This document shows positions 52,098-60,928 of a stretch of DNA of 64,000 nucleotides, piece by piece. Under the pieces are notes generated by a model. It ran no database searches. It was not told where the DNA came from and was given only the letters and a program-made list of their open reading frames with translations. Both the position numbers and the translations under genes were made by a program. Numbering within the stretch: the first letter of the stretch is position 1; each line of letters starts with the position of its first letter. Source of the stretch: Aquitalea denitrificans (GTDB lineage Bacteria; Pseudomonadota; Gammaproteobacteria; Burkholderiales; Chromobacteriaceae). The stretch spans positions 4,340,001 through 4,404,000 of the forward strand of contig NZ_CP047241.1 of assembly GCF_009856625.1 (NCBI RefSeq). Direction: 5' to 3'.

Positions 52098-53630
52098 ATG
52101 AGCATTCTCAATATCGTACCGGGCCAACTGACGCTGGCCGACCTGCGCCGCGTTTCACGTGAAACCGGCCTCAAGCTGCAACTGGACGCATCCTGCCACG
52201 CCGGCATCGATGCCTCCGCCGCCACCGTGGCGCGCGTGCTGTCCGAAGGCCGCACCGCCTACGGCATCAACACCGGTTTTGGTCTGCTGGCCAATACCCG
52301 CATCGCCCCGGAAGAGCTGGAACTGCTGCAACGCTCCATCGTGCTGTCGCACGCTGCCGGTATCGGCGCGCCGATGGATGATTCCACCGTGCGTCTGGTA
52401 ATGGCACTGAAAATCAACTCGTTGGCGCGTGGTTTCTCCGGCATCCGCCGTCAGGTGATCGAGGCGCTGGTGACGCTGTTCAACCACGGCATCTACCCGG
52501 TGATTCCGCAAAAGGGTTCGGTGGGCGCGTCCGGCGACCTGGCCCCGCTATCGCACATGAGCGCGGTGCTGATCGGCGAGGGCGAAGCCTTCGTCAACGG
52601 CCAGCGCGTACATGGCCGTGAAGCCATGCAGGCGGCTGGTCTGGAACCCATCACCCTGGCCCCGAAAGAAGGCCTGGCCCTGCTCAACGGCACGCAGGCC
52701 TCCACCGCCTTTGCACTGGAAGGCCTGTTTGCCGCGGAAGACCTGTTTGCCTCCGCCGTGGTGGCGGGCTCCATGTCGGTGGAAGCCGCGCAGGGCAGCC
52801 GCACCCCGTTTGATGCGCGCATCCACGCCGTGCGCGGCCATGCCGGCCAGATCGACGCCGCCAGCGCCTACCGCGCCCTGCTGGAACACAGCGAAATCGA
52901 ACACTCGCACGAAAACTGCGGCAAGGTGCAGGACCCGTACAGCCTGCGCTGCCAGCCGCAGGTGATGGGTGCCTGCCTGACGCAGATCCGTCACTCCGCC
53001 AGCGTGCTGGAAGTGGAAGCCAACTCGGTATCGGACAACCCGCTGGTGTTTGCCGACGACAACGACATCCTGTCCGGCGGCAACTTCCACGCCGAGCCGG
53101 TGGCCTTTGCCGCCGACAACCTGGCCCTGGCCATTGCCGAAATCGGCTCGCTGTCCGAGCGCCGCATGGCACTGTTGATCGACAGCAACCTGTCCAAGCT
53201 GCCGCCCTTCCTGGTCAACAATGGCGGGGTGAACTCCGGCTTCATGATTGCCCAGGTCACCGGTGCGGCACTGGCCTCGGAAAACAAATCGCTGGCGCAC
53301 CCGGCTTCGGTGGACAGCCTGCCCACCTCGGCCAATCAGGAAGACCATGTGTCGATGGCCACCTTTGCCGGTCGCCGTCTGCGCGACATGGCCGGTAACA
53401 CCGCCGGCATTCTGGCCGTGGAGCTGCTGGCTGCCTGCCAGGGTGTGGACTTCCGCGCCCCGCACAAGGCCAGCGCCAAGCTGGAAGAAGCCAAGGCCGA
53501 GCTGCGCGAACAAGTGAGCTTCTACGACAAGGACCGCTACTTCGCGCCGGATATCGAAAAGGCCGCCACGCTGGTAGCCAGCGGCAGTTACAACCGCTTT
53601 GTGGCGGCTGGCTTGCTGCCCTCTTTGTAA
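52098..53630 (+). CDS. hutH: Histidine ammonia-lyase
   Basis: A 510-residue lyase that deaminates histidine to urocanate, the first step of the hut pathway. The MIO prosthetic group forms from A144-S145-G146 in GSVGASGDLAPLSH. YGINTGFG (Tyr53 region), QDPYSLRC and NQEDHVSMA complete the active site. A parS core, GTTTCACGTGAAAC, is embedded at 52152-52165 and encodes part of RVSRETG. It is the last gene of the hut operon and is followed by a terminator. Confidence 0.97.
   Translation: MSILNIVPGQLTLADLRRVSRETGLKLQLDASCHAGIDASAATVARVLSEGRTAYGINTGFGLLANTRIAPEELELLQRSIVLSHAAGIGAPMDDSTVRLVMALKINSLARGFSGIRRQVIEALVTLFNHGIYPVIPQKGSVGASGDLAPLSHMSAVLIGEGEAFVNGQRVHGREAMQAAGLEPITLAPKEGLALLNGTQASTAFALEGLFAAEDLFASAVVAGSMSVEAAQGSRTPFDARIHAVRGHAGQIDAASAYRALLEHSEIEHSHENCGKVQDPYSLRCQPQVMGACLTQIRHSASVLEVEANSVSDNPLVFADDNDILSGGNFHAEPVAFAADNLALAIAEIGSLSERRMALLIDSNLSKLPPFLVNNGGVNSGFMIAQVTGAALASENKSLAHPASVDSLPTSANQEDHVSMATFAGRRLRDMAGNTAGILAVELLAACQGVDFRAPHKASAKLEEAKAELREQVSFYDKDRYFAPDIEKAATLVASGSYNRFVAAGLLPSL
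52151..52166. promoter_or_regulatory. parS-like ParB-loading site 5
   Basis: CGTTTCACGTGAAACC contains the perfect 14-bp parS core. It lies near the 5' end of hutH. Confidence 0.85.
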
Positions 53631-53654
53631 GCACGGCAAGTCATCAGGAGCTTG

Positions 53655-53686
53655 GCCCGGCACCGTCACGGTGACCGGGCTTTTTT
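53655..53686 (+). terminator. Terminator of the hut operon
   Basis: GCCCGG-...-CCGGGC with an inner CACCGT/ACGGTG helix, followed by TTTTTT. Confidence 0.87.
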
Positions 53687-53709
53687 GCGAGGAATGGCGG
53701 GAAGGGATG

Positions 53710-54834
53710 TCAGAGCAGGCAGTAGCCCAGCACGCCTGCCAGCAGCAGCGCGGGCAGGGAATACAGATGAAAACGCAGCCAGATGCCGCGCTCGCCCGCC
53801 ATGCGCAGGGCGATCAGGTTGGCCAGCGAGCCCAGCACACAGCCAAAGCCACCGGCATTCACCGCATAGGCCAGCACCTTGTAGGCGCTGCTGTATTTCA
53901 CCAGCAGGATGGTGGCCGGCACATTGCTGATCAGCTGCGAACCCAGCAGGGCGGTCAGGTACAGGCCGCCGCTACTCAGCCCGGCTACGGCATCGGTCCA
54001 GTGGCGCACCAGCGGCAGCTGGGTCAGCAGGCGGATGTCGACAAACATCAGCATGAACACGGCAATCAGGCTCCAGTCCACCGCCAGCAGCAGGGCCGGG
54101 CGCAACAGGGCAATGCCGGCCAGCACCGCAGCCAAACCCCACAGGGCATGGCCGGATTCCAGCGCCACGATAAAGCCGATGTACAACAAGGCGCAGCTCC
54201 ACAACAGACCGGGCTGATAGCCGCTGGCGTCATCGTGCAGTTCGGCATGAATGCGCTGACCGGGAAACGCCAGTGCCGTGGCCAGTAGCAGCAGCACCAT
54301 GCTGCCCAGTGCCAGCGGGGCCATTTGCCAGGTAAACGTAGTAAAGGACTGGCCGGACAGCTGCCACAGCAAGATGTTCTGCGGATTGCCGATCGGCGTG
54401 AGCAGCGAGCCGGCATTCACTGCCAGCGCTTCGAATATCACCAGCCGGCCAATGGGCAGCCCGGCAATGCCACGCAGGCTGAGGGTGAGCGGCACCACGA
54501 TGAACAGCGCCACATCATTGGTGAGCACGGTGGACAGCAGGGCGGACATGCCCACCAGAAACAGCGCCAGCGATCTTTCCCGCGCCAGCCGGTTGATGAT
54601 GAGGCGGCCCAGATGACTCAGATAACCGCTTGCTTCCACGCCCTTGGTCAGCAACAGCAGGCCGGACAGGGTGGTGATGGTGGGCCAGTCTATCCAGTGG
54701 ACAAACTGGCTGGCTGCCGTGGGCTGTGGCAGCCATAGCAGCAGCATCAGCAATAGCAGCACATGCAGCAGCCGGTCGTGCAAGAACGGGGCGAGCAAGG
54801 CTGCCAGACGAGAGGGGGAGGTGTGTGCAGACAT
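53710..54834 (-). CDS. SLC13/ArsB-superfamily anion transporter
   Basis: A 374-residue membrane protein of the ion-transporter superfamily (ArsB/NhaD/CitMHS/DASS). It has WPTITTLSGLLLLTKGVEASGYL, LSTVLTNDVALFIVVPLTLSL (the NDxA re-entrant hairpin, N-terminal half), AGSLLTPIGNPQNILLW and the matching second-repeat LGSQLISNVPATILLVKYS (SNxPA). About eleven helices are expected. It probably moves a dicarboxylate, sulfate or arsenite-like anion; the substrate is not determinable. It is followed upstream by genes on the same strand. Confidence 0.82.
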   Translation of the reverse strand: MSAHTSPSRLAALLAPFLHDRLLHVLLLLMLLLWLPQPTAASQFVHWIDWPTITTLSGLLLLTKGVEASGYLSHLGRLIINRLARERSLALFLVGMSALLSTVLTNDVALFIVVPLTLSLRGIAGLPIGRLVIFEALAVNAGSLLTPIGNPQNILLWQLSGQSFTTFTWQMAPLALGSMVLLLLATALAFPGQRIHAELHDDASGYQPGLLWSCALLYIGFIVALESGHALWGLAAVLAGIALLRPALLLAVDWSLIAVFMLMFVDIRLLTQLPLVRHWTDAVAGLSSGGLYLTALLGSQLISNVPATILLVKYSSAYKVLAYAVNAGGFGCVLGSLANLIALRMAGERGIWLRFHLYSLPALLLAGVLGYCLL

Positions 54835-54888
54835 GGCGGCAGCTTACGGGAAGGCTGCCGCCGTCATCAAGCTGCGTGCACGGCGGCG

Positions 54889-55188
54889 TCAGTCCTGGGT
54901 GCGCAAGTCGTCACGCTTGATGGCCATGCCCATGGCGATGATCCAGGGAATCAGCAGCCAGCCGCCCAGGACATTGATCAGGATGATGGTTTTCAGGCGT
55001 GGGCTTTTTACCAGCCAGGCGGTAATGGCGGGAATCAGGTAGGCCGGAATCATTACCAGCGCATCGCCCATCCACATGGCTGTGGTGACAAAGTCCGGCT
55101 GATTGTTGAAAGTGCCATACAGCCACAGCAGAAAAGCCAGTGCCAGCACGATGGCCAGCAGGCCCTTGATCAGATCGACAGGTTTCAT
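54889..55188 (-). CDS. Superinfection-immunity-like small membrane protein
   Basis: A 99-residue membrane protein with three helices: LIKGLLAIVLALAFLLWLYG, ALVMIPAYLIPAITAWLV and TIILINVLGGWLLIPWIIAM. The N-x2-x-GW-x4-W pattern in the last helix is that of the Imm_superinfect family (named for the T4 Imm protein), common as short chromosomal proteins of unknown function. The start at 55188 is the ATG giving a complete first helix. It is alone between the transporter and the glycosylase-fold gene. Confidence 0.68.
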   Translation of the reverse strand: MKPVDLIKGLLAIVLALAFLLWLYGTFNNQPDFVTTAMWMGDALVMIPAYLIPAITAWLVKSPRLKTIILINVLGGWLLIPWIIAMGMAIKRDDLRTQD

Positions 55189-55280
55189 GACATCCAGAAA
55201 AAAAGCAGACAAGTGCCAAGCGTAATCATGCCGGCCCGGCTTTGGCAAACCGCTTGGTCAAACAAGCTGCGGAATGTGGT

Positions 55281-55865
55281 TTATGCCGTGCCCAGCAACT
55301 GCTGGACACGTTGACGCAGGGCAGGTAGCACTTCGGCGGCAAACCATGGGTTGCGCTTTAGCCACAGGTTGTTGCGCGGGCTGGGGTGTGGCAAGGGCAG
55401 GATATGCGGCCAGCCGGCCTGCCAGTTGCGTACCGCCTGGGTGATGTTGCCGGCAGCCGGCAGATGCCAGGCCAGCGCATGCTGACCCAGCACCAGCGTC
55501 AGTTGCAGCTTGGGCAATTGCTGCAGCAGCTGAGCGCGCCAGTGGGCGGCACACTCTGGCCGTGGTGGCAGATCGCCGTGCGGACCGGTGCCGGGATAGC
55601 AAAACCCCATGGGCAGAATGGCAAGCAGGGTGGGGTCGTAAAACTGTGTGGCATCCAGACCCAGCCAGTCGCGCAGGCGCACGCCACTGGCATCGTCAAA
55701 GGGAATGCCGGTTGCATGTACCTTGCGGCCGGGGGCCTGGCCGGCAATCAGCAGCCGGGCTGCCGGATGCAGCTGCAGTACCGGACGTGGGCCGAGGGGT
55801 AACTGGTCGGCACATAGCCGACAGTGGCGAACCTGGTCTAGCAGCACGGTGTAGTCGGTCATCAT
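55281..55865 (-). CDS. Uracil-DNA glycosylase superfamily protein
   Basis: A 194-residue UDG-fold protein, distinct from Ung at 8 kb. LLIAGQAPGRKVHATGIPFDDASG contains the family 4/5-like GQAPG motif with a small residue where Ung has Asp. LPLPHPSPRNNLW is the HPSP loop. Cysteines in HCRLC near residue 14, GFCYPG and PECAAHW could form an iron-sulfur site as in families 4 and 5, which is inference. Such proteins are often annotated as uracil-DNA glycosylase family proteins without tested activity. Confidence 0.8.
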   Translation of the reverse strand: MMTDYTVLLDQVRHCRLCADQLPLGPRPVLQLHPAARLLIAGQAPGRKVHATGIPFDDASGVRLRDWLGLDATQFYDPTLLAILPMGFCYPGTGPHGDLPPRPECAAHWRAQLLQQLPKLQLTLVLGQHALAWHLPAAGNITQAVRNWQAGWPHILPLPHPSPRNNLWLKRNPWFAAEVLPALRQRVQQLLGTA

Positions 55866-55949
55866 GGCGGGCCGGTGAAGTTTCCTGGCCGTTTATGCGC
55901 CTGTCTGCCGGTGCAGGCAAGCCGTTTGTGTGGGGCCTTGCCCATCTTG

Positions 55950-56843
55950 TCAGTGCGACTTGCTGCCGCCCAGCTGGCTGATCAGCACGCTGGCCACAAT
56001 CAGCGCCGCGCCGCTGATGGCCATGATGCCCAGTTGCTCTCCGGCGATTGCGCCCACCAGCCCGGCCCAGACCGGTTCCATGGCATAGATGATGGTGGCC
56101 CGTGTGGCCGGTACGGTTTTCTGTGCCCAGTTCATGGCAATCTGGATGACAGCCGTGGCCAGGCCCATGCCCAACAGGCTGATGAGCAATACCGGGTGCG
56201 CTTGCGGCACGGCCTCGCCACTGGCCAGCCAGCCCAGTGCCGCCAGTAGCGACACGGTTAGCAGCTGTACCACCGCCACGCGACGCGGGTGGCACTGGCC
56301 GGCAAAGCGGCTCACAAGGCTGATTTCCAGCGCAATCATCGCGGCACCGGCCAGCGTCAGCCATTCACCGGCACCAAAGTTGAAATGCAAGCCGCGCGGG
56401 TCGGACAGCAGCACCAGTCCGGCGAAAGCCACGATGATGCCCAACCAGGCGGCCAGCCGCGGCCTATGGCGAAACAGCAGCAGCTGGAACAGCGGTACCA
56501 GTGGCACATACAGGCCGGTCAAAAAGGCTGACTTGCTGCTGGGAATCAGCTGCAAGCCAAGTGTTTGCAGGCTGTAGCTGCCAAACAGTACACAACCCAC
56601 CAGGGTGCCGGTAAGCAGTTCGCGTCGGCTCAGGCCGTGCAGCTCACGCCAGCTCAGCAGCAGGGCAATCAAGCCTGCCACACCAAAACGCAGGCTGACA
56701 AAACCGAAAGGCCCGGCCCACTGCAATGCATGCTGCACCACCAGGAAGGTGAAGCCCCAGATCATGGTGACGCCGATCAGCACCAGGTCGGGCAGACGGG
56801 TGTGGTGTGGCGGCAGGCCGGCGGTGGCGGTCAGCGTGGTCAT
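55950..56843 (-). CDS. EamA/DMT family transporter
   Basis: A 297-residue transporter with ten helices: VLIGVTMIWGFTFLVVQHAL, GFVSLRFGVAGLIALLLSW, LIPSSKSAFLTGLYVPLVPLF and, in the second repeat, IYAMEPVWAGLVGAIAGEQLG. The sequence lies in the branch of EamA proteins near amino-acid metabolite exporters; the substrate is unknown. The ATG at 56843 is used. It is divergent from the XRE-cupin regulator across an 80-bp promoter with an operator-like palindrome, so that regulator probably controls it. Confidence 0.87.
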   Translation of the reverse strand: MTTLTATAGLPPHHTRLPDLVLIGVTMIWGFTFLVVQHALQWAGPFGFVSLRFGVAGLIALLLSWRELHGLSRRELLTGTLVGCVLFGSYSLQTLGLQLIPSSKSAFLTGLYVPLVPLFQLLLFRHRPRLAAWLGIIVAFAGLVLLSDPRGLHFNFGAGEWLTLAGAAMIALEISLVSRFAGQCHPRRVAVVQLLTVSLLAALGWLASGEAVPQAHPVLLISLLGMGLATAVIQIAMNWAQKTVPATRATIIYAMEPVWAGLVGAIAGEQLGIMAISGAALIVASVLISQLGGSKSH

Positions 56844-56902
56844 GGCGGAGTCTCGTTGCGGGTGGGGTTTCAGTGAAATATAATGCACAAATCATCGTCT
56901 GG

Positions 56903-56914
56903 GCAATATATTGC
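56903..56914. promoter_or_regulatory. Operator-like palindrome between the EamA and XRE-cupin genes
   Basis: GCAATATATTGC is a perfect 12-bp palindrome, nine bases before the regulator start. A related TATAATGCAC lies at about 56878-56887. Divergent overlap of promoters makes autoregulation plausible. Confidence 0.55.
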
Positions 56915-56922
56915 ACATCGCC

Positions 56923-57510
56923 ATGAGCAAGCAAGCAAACGGGTCACTGGAAGTGATGCAGAACGTGGCTGACAATCTGCGTCAGGCACGCACGCAGCAA
57001 GGCTACAGTCAGGAAGTGCTGGCCACGCGGGCGGGCATCAGTCGCCGCATGCTGGTGAATATCGAAGCCGGGGAAAGCAATGCCAGCATTGCCACGGTGG
57101 ACAAGCTGGCCTCGGCATTGGGCCTGCGTTTTGTCGATGTGGTGCGCCCGCCGTCGCTAACGGACAAGGCCCAGGCTTTGCCGCTGCGCATCTGGCAGGG
57201 CGAACACGCCGACAGCCATGCCAGCCTGCTGGAGTCGGTGGCCATGCCGGGCATGGCACTGGAGCTGTGGCGCTGGCAGTTGGCGGCAGGTGACAGCTAT
57301 CACGCCGAGGCCGACGCCCCCGGCTGCCAGGAGCTGCTGTATGTGCTGGAAGGCAGTCTGCAAGTACAACTGGTGCAGCAAAACCACATGCTGCAGGCTG
57401 GGCAGTCGTTGGGCTTTGCCTTGGATCAGCCATGTAGCTATCACAATCAGGGTGCCGAGCCCTGCACATTCACCAAGAGTGTCCTGATGGTGCCGCATCA
57501 GGATCAATGA
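56923..57510 (+). CDS. XRE-family regulator with C-terminal cupin domain
   Basis: A 195-residue regulator. The helix-turn-helix spans about 18-72 (LRQARTQQGYSQEVLATRAGISRRMLVNIEAGESNASIATVDKLASAL). The cupin sensor at 110-190 includes PGCQELLYVLEGSLQVQLV and MLQAGQSLGFALDQPCSYHNQG. This architecture is typical of local regulators that sense small molecules such as amino acids or polyamines. The ATG at 56923 is the first after the operator. It is divergent from the EamA transporter, its likely target. Confidence 0.88.
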   Translation: MSKQANGSLEVMQNVADNLRQARTQQGYSQEVLATRAGISRRMLVNIEAGESNASIATVDKLASALGLRFVDVVRPPSLTDKAQALPLRIWQGEHADSHASLLESVAMPGMALELWRWQLAAGDSYHAEADAPGCQELLYVLEGSLQVQLVQQNHMLQAGQSLGFALDQPCSYHNQGAEPCTFTKSVLMVPHQDQ

Positions 57511-57511
57511 A

Positions 57512-57535
57512 AAACGGCCCCGCAGGGCCGTTTGA
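57512..57535. terminator. Terminator between the XRE-cupin and DUF2059 genes
   Basis: AAACGGCCC-CGCA-GGGCCGTTT followed by GATCTTT; the A tract on the left lets it serve both convergent genes. Confidence 0.78.
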
Positions 57536-57553
57536 TCTTTGTGATGCGCGTAC

Positions 57554-58093
57554 TTATTTGCTGATGGACTTGCCGTAGGTTTCGGCGGCAGTGCGCATTT
57601 TCGGCAGCAGGGTTTTTTCGGCCGAGGTCAGCATATTCTTCATGATGTTGTCGATCACCACCGGCTGCTGCTTCATCAGCTTCTGGCCGGCCGGTGTCTT
57701 GTAGAAGGCAACGATCTGCTGCATTTCGGCGGCGGAGAACTGCGCGCTGTAGCTCTTCACCACTTCTTGTTCAAACTGCTTTTTCACTGCCGCGGAGTTG
57801 AAATAATCGGCTGCGGTCTTGTGCATGCCTTCGGCATAGGACTTGAAGCCGTCCTGAGCCTTCTTCTGCTGTTCCTGGCTCAGGTTGATCTTGTTCTTGA
57901 CGAAGTATTCCTGCAGCAGCGGGCCGGCGGAGCCGGTGGTGCGGTTGGCCAGGTCATTCGGCATATTGTTCAGGCCGATCACCTGAGCCAGTTCCCGGGC
58001 CGCCGCATCCTGCGCTGCATCGGCATGAGCCAGCATGGGCAGGGTCAGGGCAAGGGCGGCAATGGCGGTCTTGATCGGGCTAGCAGCAAACAT
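57554..58093 (-). CDS. Exported DUF2059 protein
   Basis: A 179-residue periplasmic protein. The signal peptide is MFAASPIKTAIAALALTLPML ending at AHA. The mature part is helical with the DUF2059 core SYSAQFSAAEMQQIVAFYKTPAGQKLMKQQPVV. DUF2059 proteins have no known function. The first Met codon at 58093 is preferred. The preceding gene on the same strand is about 120 bp away. Confidence 0.85.
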   Translation of the reverse strand: MFAASPIKTAIAALALTLPMLAHADAAQDAAARELAQVIGLNNMPNDLANRTTGSAGPLLQEYFVKNKINLSQEQQKKAQDGFKSYAEGMHKTAADYFNSAAVKKQFEQEVVKSYSAQFSAAEMQQIVAFYKTPAGQKLMKQQPVVIDNIMKNMLTSAEKTLLPKMRTAAETYGKSISK

Positions 58094-58212
58094 GAGACAT
58101 CCTTTTCGGAAATGGCATCAGAGAACACAAGGCTGGCAGTGTGACACCGCCAGAGAGCGTGGTCAAAGCAGCTTTGATGACTTTCCGGCGCAGACAGTTC
58201 CCCAGCCGAGCA

Positions 58213-58785
58213 TCAGGCGGCGATGCTGCCCTGGGCGCGAGCACGCTCCAGAAGGGGCGGCAACTGGGCCAGACCTTCTTCCCACTGGTGATGGCCTGAC
58301 GCCACGTTGATATGGCCGGCCTCCCGCAGCCAGGTGAGCGGGCTTTGCCAGTAGCCGGCCATACGGGCGGCGCGCGCCGATTTGCAGAAAGGGTCGTTGT
58401 CGCTGGCCACCACATGGCTGGCAAAGGGCAGCGGCTGGCGTGGCAGCGGGGCAAACGGCATCAGTTCGCGCGGTACGAAGGGTCTTTCCACATCGGCTGG
58501 TGCCACCAGCAATGCTCCGGCAATCCTGTCCGGATGACGTCGCGCATAGTGGGCCACGGTAATGCAGCCCAGGCTGTGGGCAATCACGATGGCCGGACGG
58601 CGTGCCTGTGACAGTGCCTGATCCAGCCCGGCTAGCCAGCCCTCAAGATCGGGCTGTTCCCAGTTGGCATTCTCCACACGGATAGCCTGCAGACGCTGTT
58701 GCCAGTGGCTTTGCCAGTGATCGGCAGCACTGCCTCTCCAGCCAGGCTGGATGATGAAATCGAAGTCGTCGGCAATGGTGGTCAT
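58213..58785 (-). CDS. RBBP9/YdeN-type serine alpha/beta hydrolase
   Basis: A 190-residue alpha/beta hydrolase of the DUF1234/RBBP9 family. It has FIIQPGWRGSAADHWQSHW (oxyanion-side start), the nucleophile elbow AIVIAHSLGCITVAHY, VVASDNDPFCKSARAARMA with the acid Asp, and AGHINVASGH with the catalytic His. The cellular substrate is not known. GAGGG before the ATG at 58785 fixes the start; an in-frame start at 58815 is less likely. Confidence 0.87.
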   Translation of the reverse strand: MTTIADDFDFIIQPGWRGSAADHWQSHWQQRLQAIRVENANWEQPDLEGWLAGLDQALSQARRPAIVIAHSLGCITVAHYARRHPDRIAGALLVAPADVERPFVPRELMPFAPLPRQPLPFASHVVASDNDPFCKSARAARMAGYWQSPLTWLREAGHINVASGHHQWEEGLAQLPPLLERARAQGSIAA

Positions 58786-59016
58786 GAGCAAGCCCTCGGA
58801 AACGGATGGGGTCACTATAGGGTAAAATCAATATTGCAAAAAGTGATCAATAATTGTTTTTATATTCCAATATGAAATTTTCAGAGGCATGTATGACATG
58901 CTATTGCTTAGATTAATTTCGAATAACAGAATGAAAAACAATCATTTCTAGTGCTAAATAAATCCTGATTACAGTGTGCTCTATCAACAGAAGCCCATCG
59001 ACTCAGGAGCCGCAAC

Positions 59017-60018
59017 ATGACGACTATCCGCACCAATCTGAAAGCGCTGGCAGCCGTGCTGCTGCTGGCCGTTACGCCGCTGAAGGCCGCCGAACTGCTG
59101 AACGTGTCCTATGATCCCACCCGCGAGCTGTATCAGGACGTGAACAAGGCTTTTGCCGAGCAGTGGAAGAAGAAAACCGGTGAAGAGCTCACCATCAAAC
59201 AGTCGCACGGTGGTTCGGGCAAGCAGTCGCTGTCAATCCAGCATGGCCTGGCGGCGGATGTGGCCACGCTGGCACTGGCTTACGACATCGATGTGCTGGC
59301 CGATGAGGGCCTGCTGCCCAAAAACTGGCAGACCCGTCTGCCGGACAACAGCTCGCCGTATACCTCCACCATCGTGTTCCTGGTGAAGAAGGGAAACCCG
59401 AAGCACATCAAGGACTGGAATGACCTGGTGCGCAATGACGTGCAGGTGATCACCCCCAATCCGAAAACCTCCGGCGGCGCACGCTGGAACTACCTGGCGG
59501 CCTGGGGCTATGCGCTGAAGAAGAATGGTGGCAATGAAGCCAAGGCCCGTGCTTATGTGGCTGAGTTGTTCAAGCATGTGCCGGTGCTGGATTCCGGTGC
59601 GCGCGGTGCCACGCTTACCTTTACCCAGCGCGGCCTGGGTGATGTGCTGCTGGCCTGGGAAAACGAAGCTGTGCTGGCGGTAAAGGAAATGGGTCCGGAC
59701 AAGTTTGATATCGTCACCCCGTCCATCTCGATTCTGGCCGAACCGCCGGTTGCCGTGGTGGACAAGGTGGTGGACAAAAAAGGGACGCGCAAGCAGGCCG
59801 AGGCCTATCTGAAGTTCCTCTACACCCCGGAAGGTCAGACGATTGCGGCGGAAAACTACTACCGTCCGCGTGACCCCAAGATTGCGGCCAAATATGCCAG
59901 CCAGTTCCCCAAGGTGAAGCTGTTCACCCTCAAGGACGTGTTTGGCGACTGGCGCAGCGCCCAGAAAAAGCACTTTGCCGATGGTGGCGTGTTTGACCAG
60001 ATCTACAGCAAGAACTGA
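59017..60018 (+). CDS. sbp: Sulfate ABC transporter, periplasmic substrate-binding protein
   Basis: A 333-residue binding protein with signal peptide MTTIRTNLKALAAVLLLAVT ending near KAA. Sbp-class motifs follow: LLNVSYDPTRELYQDVNKAFA, KQSHGGSGKQSLSIQHGLAADV, NPKTSGGARWNYLAAWGYALK, and VDKKGTRKQAEAYLKFLYTPEGQ. It delivers sulfate or thiosulfate to a CysTWA permease, but none of those genes is nearby. AGGAGCCGCAAC precedes the ATG. The AT-rich 230-bp upstream gap is a likely CysB-controlled promoter. Confidence 0.94.
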   Translation: MTTIRTNLKALAAVLLLAVTPLKAAELLNVSYDPTRELYQDVNKAFAEQWKKKTGEELTIKQSHGGSGKQSLSIQHGLAADVATLALAYDIDVLADEGLLPKNWQTRLPDNSSPYTSTIVFLVKKGNPKHIKDWNDLVRNDVQVITPNPKTSGGARWNYLAAWGYALKKNGGNEAKARAYVAELFKHVPVLDSGARGATLTFTQRGLGDVLLAWENEAVLAVKEMGPDKFDIVTPSISILAEPPVAVVDKVVDKKGTRKQAEAYLKFLYTPEGQTIAAENYYRPRDPKIAAKYASQFPKVKLFTLKDVFGDWRSAQKKHFADGGVFDQIYSKN

Positions 60019-60047
60019 TTAACACCAGTCTTGCCTTCCATCCGCAG

Positions 60048-60074
60048 CAGGCCGCTTTCGTGCGGCCTGTTTTG
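60048..60074 (+). terminator. Terminator of the sulfate-binding protein gene
   Basis: CAGGCCGC-TTTCGT-GCGGCCTG followed by TTTTGC. Confidence 0.83.
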
Positions 60075-60154
60075 CATTCCGTTTGCATCTGCCGCTTGTC
60101 ACATGGCTGCGGTAGACTGCGCCACGCTCATTTCATCTGTTTCCCGGCATCCTC

Positions 60155-60928
60155 ATGCAAGTATTTCACAGCCCGTATGGGGCTTTGCGTTATCACGATC
60201 TGCCCGGCAGCGGTGTTCCACTATTGTTTGTCCATGGACTGGGGTGTGCTGCCTCCAGCGATTTTCCCCGCGTAGCGGCCGATCCGGCCTTGGCCGGAAG
60301 ACGGCGTTTGTTGCTGGACTTGCTGGGTGCCGGTTTTTCCGACCGGCCTGACGACTTTGCTTACACCATTGCCGCGCATGCCGAAACCGTGGCGGGCCTG
60401 ATCGATCATCTTGGCCTGCCGCAGCTGGACATCGTCGGCCATAGTATGGGCGGGGCCGTGGCCATTGCAGCCAGCCGCCTGCGTCCGACACCGGTGACAC
60501 GGCTGGTGTTGCTGGAACCGAATCTGGATGCCGGTGGCGGCGTGTTCAGCCGTACGTTGGCGGCCATGAGCGAACAAGAGTTTGTCAGTCGTGGCCAACG
60601 GCGCATGGCGCGGCTGGCCAGCCACGAAGGCAGCCCGCTGTGGGCCGGTTCGCTGGCCGCCAGTCACGCACCGGCGGTGCACCGCGCGGCGGTATCGCTG
60701 GTTGAGGGTGTAGAACCCAGCTGGCGTAGCCAGTTATTGGCGCTCACCATGCCGCGCAGCGTGGTATTCGGCGCGCGCTCCTTGCCGCAGCCAGACCTGG
60801 ACCGGCTGCCTGCAGATGGCGTGGCGGTGCATGTGCTGGCCGATGCCGGCCATGCCATGAGTGAGGACAACCCTGCCGGCCTGGCCGCCCTGCTGGCCCG
60901 GATTCTGGAGTTCGGTTATGTGGCGTGA
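60155..60928 (+). CDS. Alpha/beta hydrolase
   Basis: A 257-residue classical hydrolase: LLFVHGLGC (oxyanion hole), LLDLLGAGFSDRP, the nucleophile elbow VGHSMGGAVAIAA, and the catalytic His in VLADAGHAMSEDNP. No substrate can be read from the sequence. There is no clear ribosome binding site. Its end overlaps the next hydrolase gene by 11 bp, so the two are cotranscribed. Confidence 0.85.
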   Translation: MQVFHSPYGALRYHDLPGSGVPLLFVHGLGCAASSDFPRVAADPALAGRRRLLLDLLGAGFSDRPDDFAYTIAAHAETVAGLIDHLGLPQLDIVGHSMGGAVAIAASRLRPTPVTRLVLLEPNLDAGGGVFSRTLAAMSEQEFVSRGQRRMARLASHEGSPLWAGSLAASHAPAVHRAAVSLVEGVEPSWRSQLLALTMPRSVVFGARSLPQPDLDRLPADGVAVHVLADAGHAMSEDNPAGLAALLARILEFGYVA

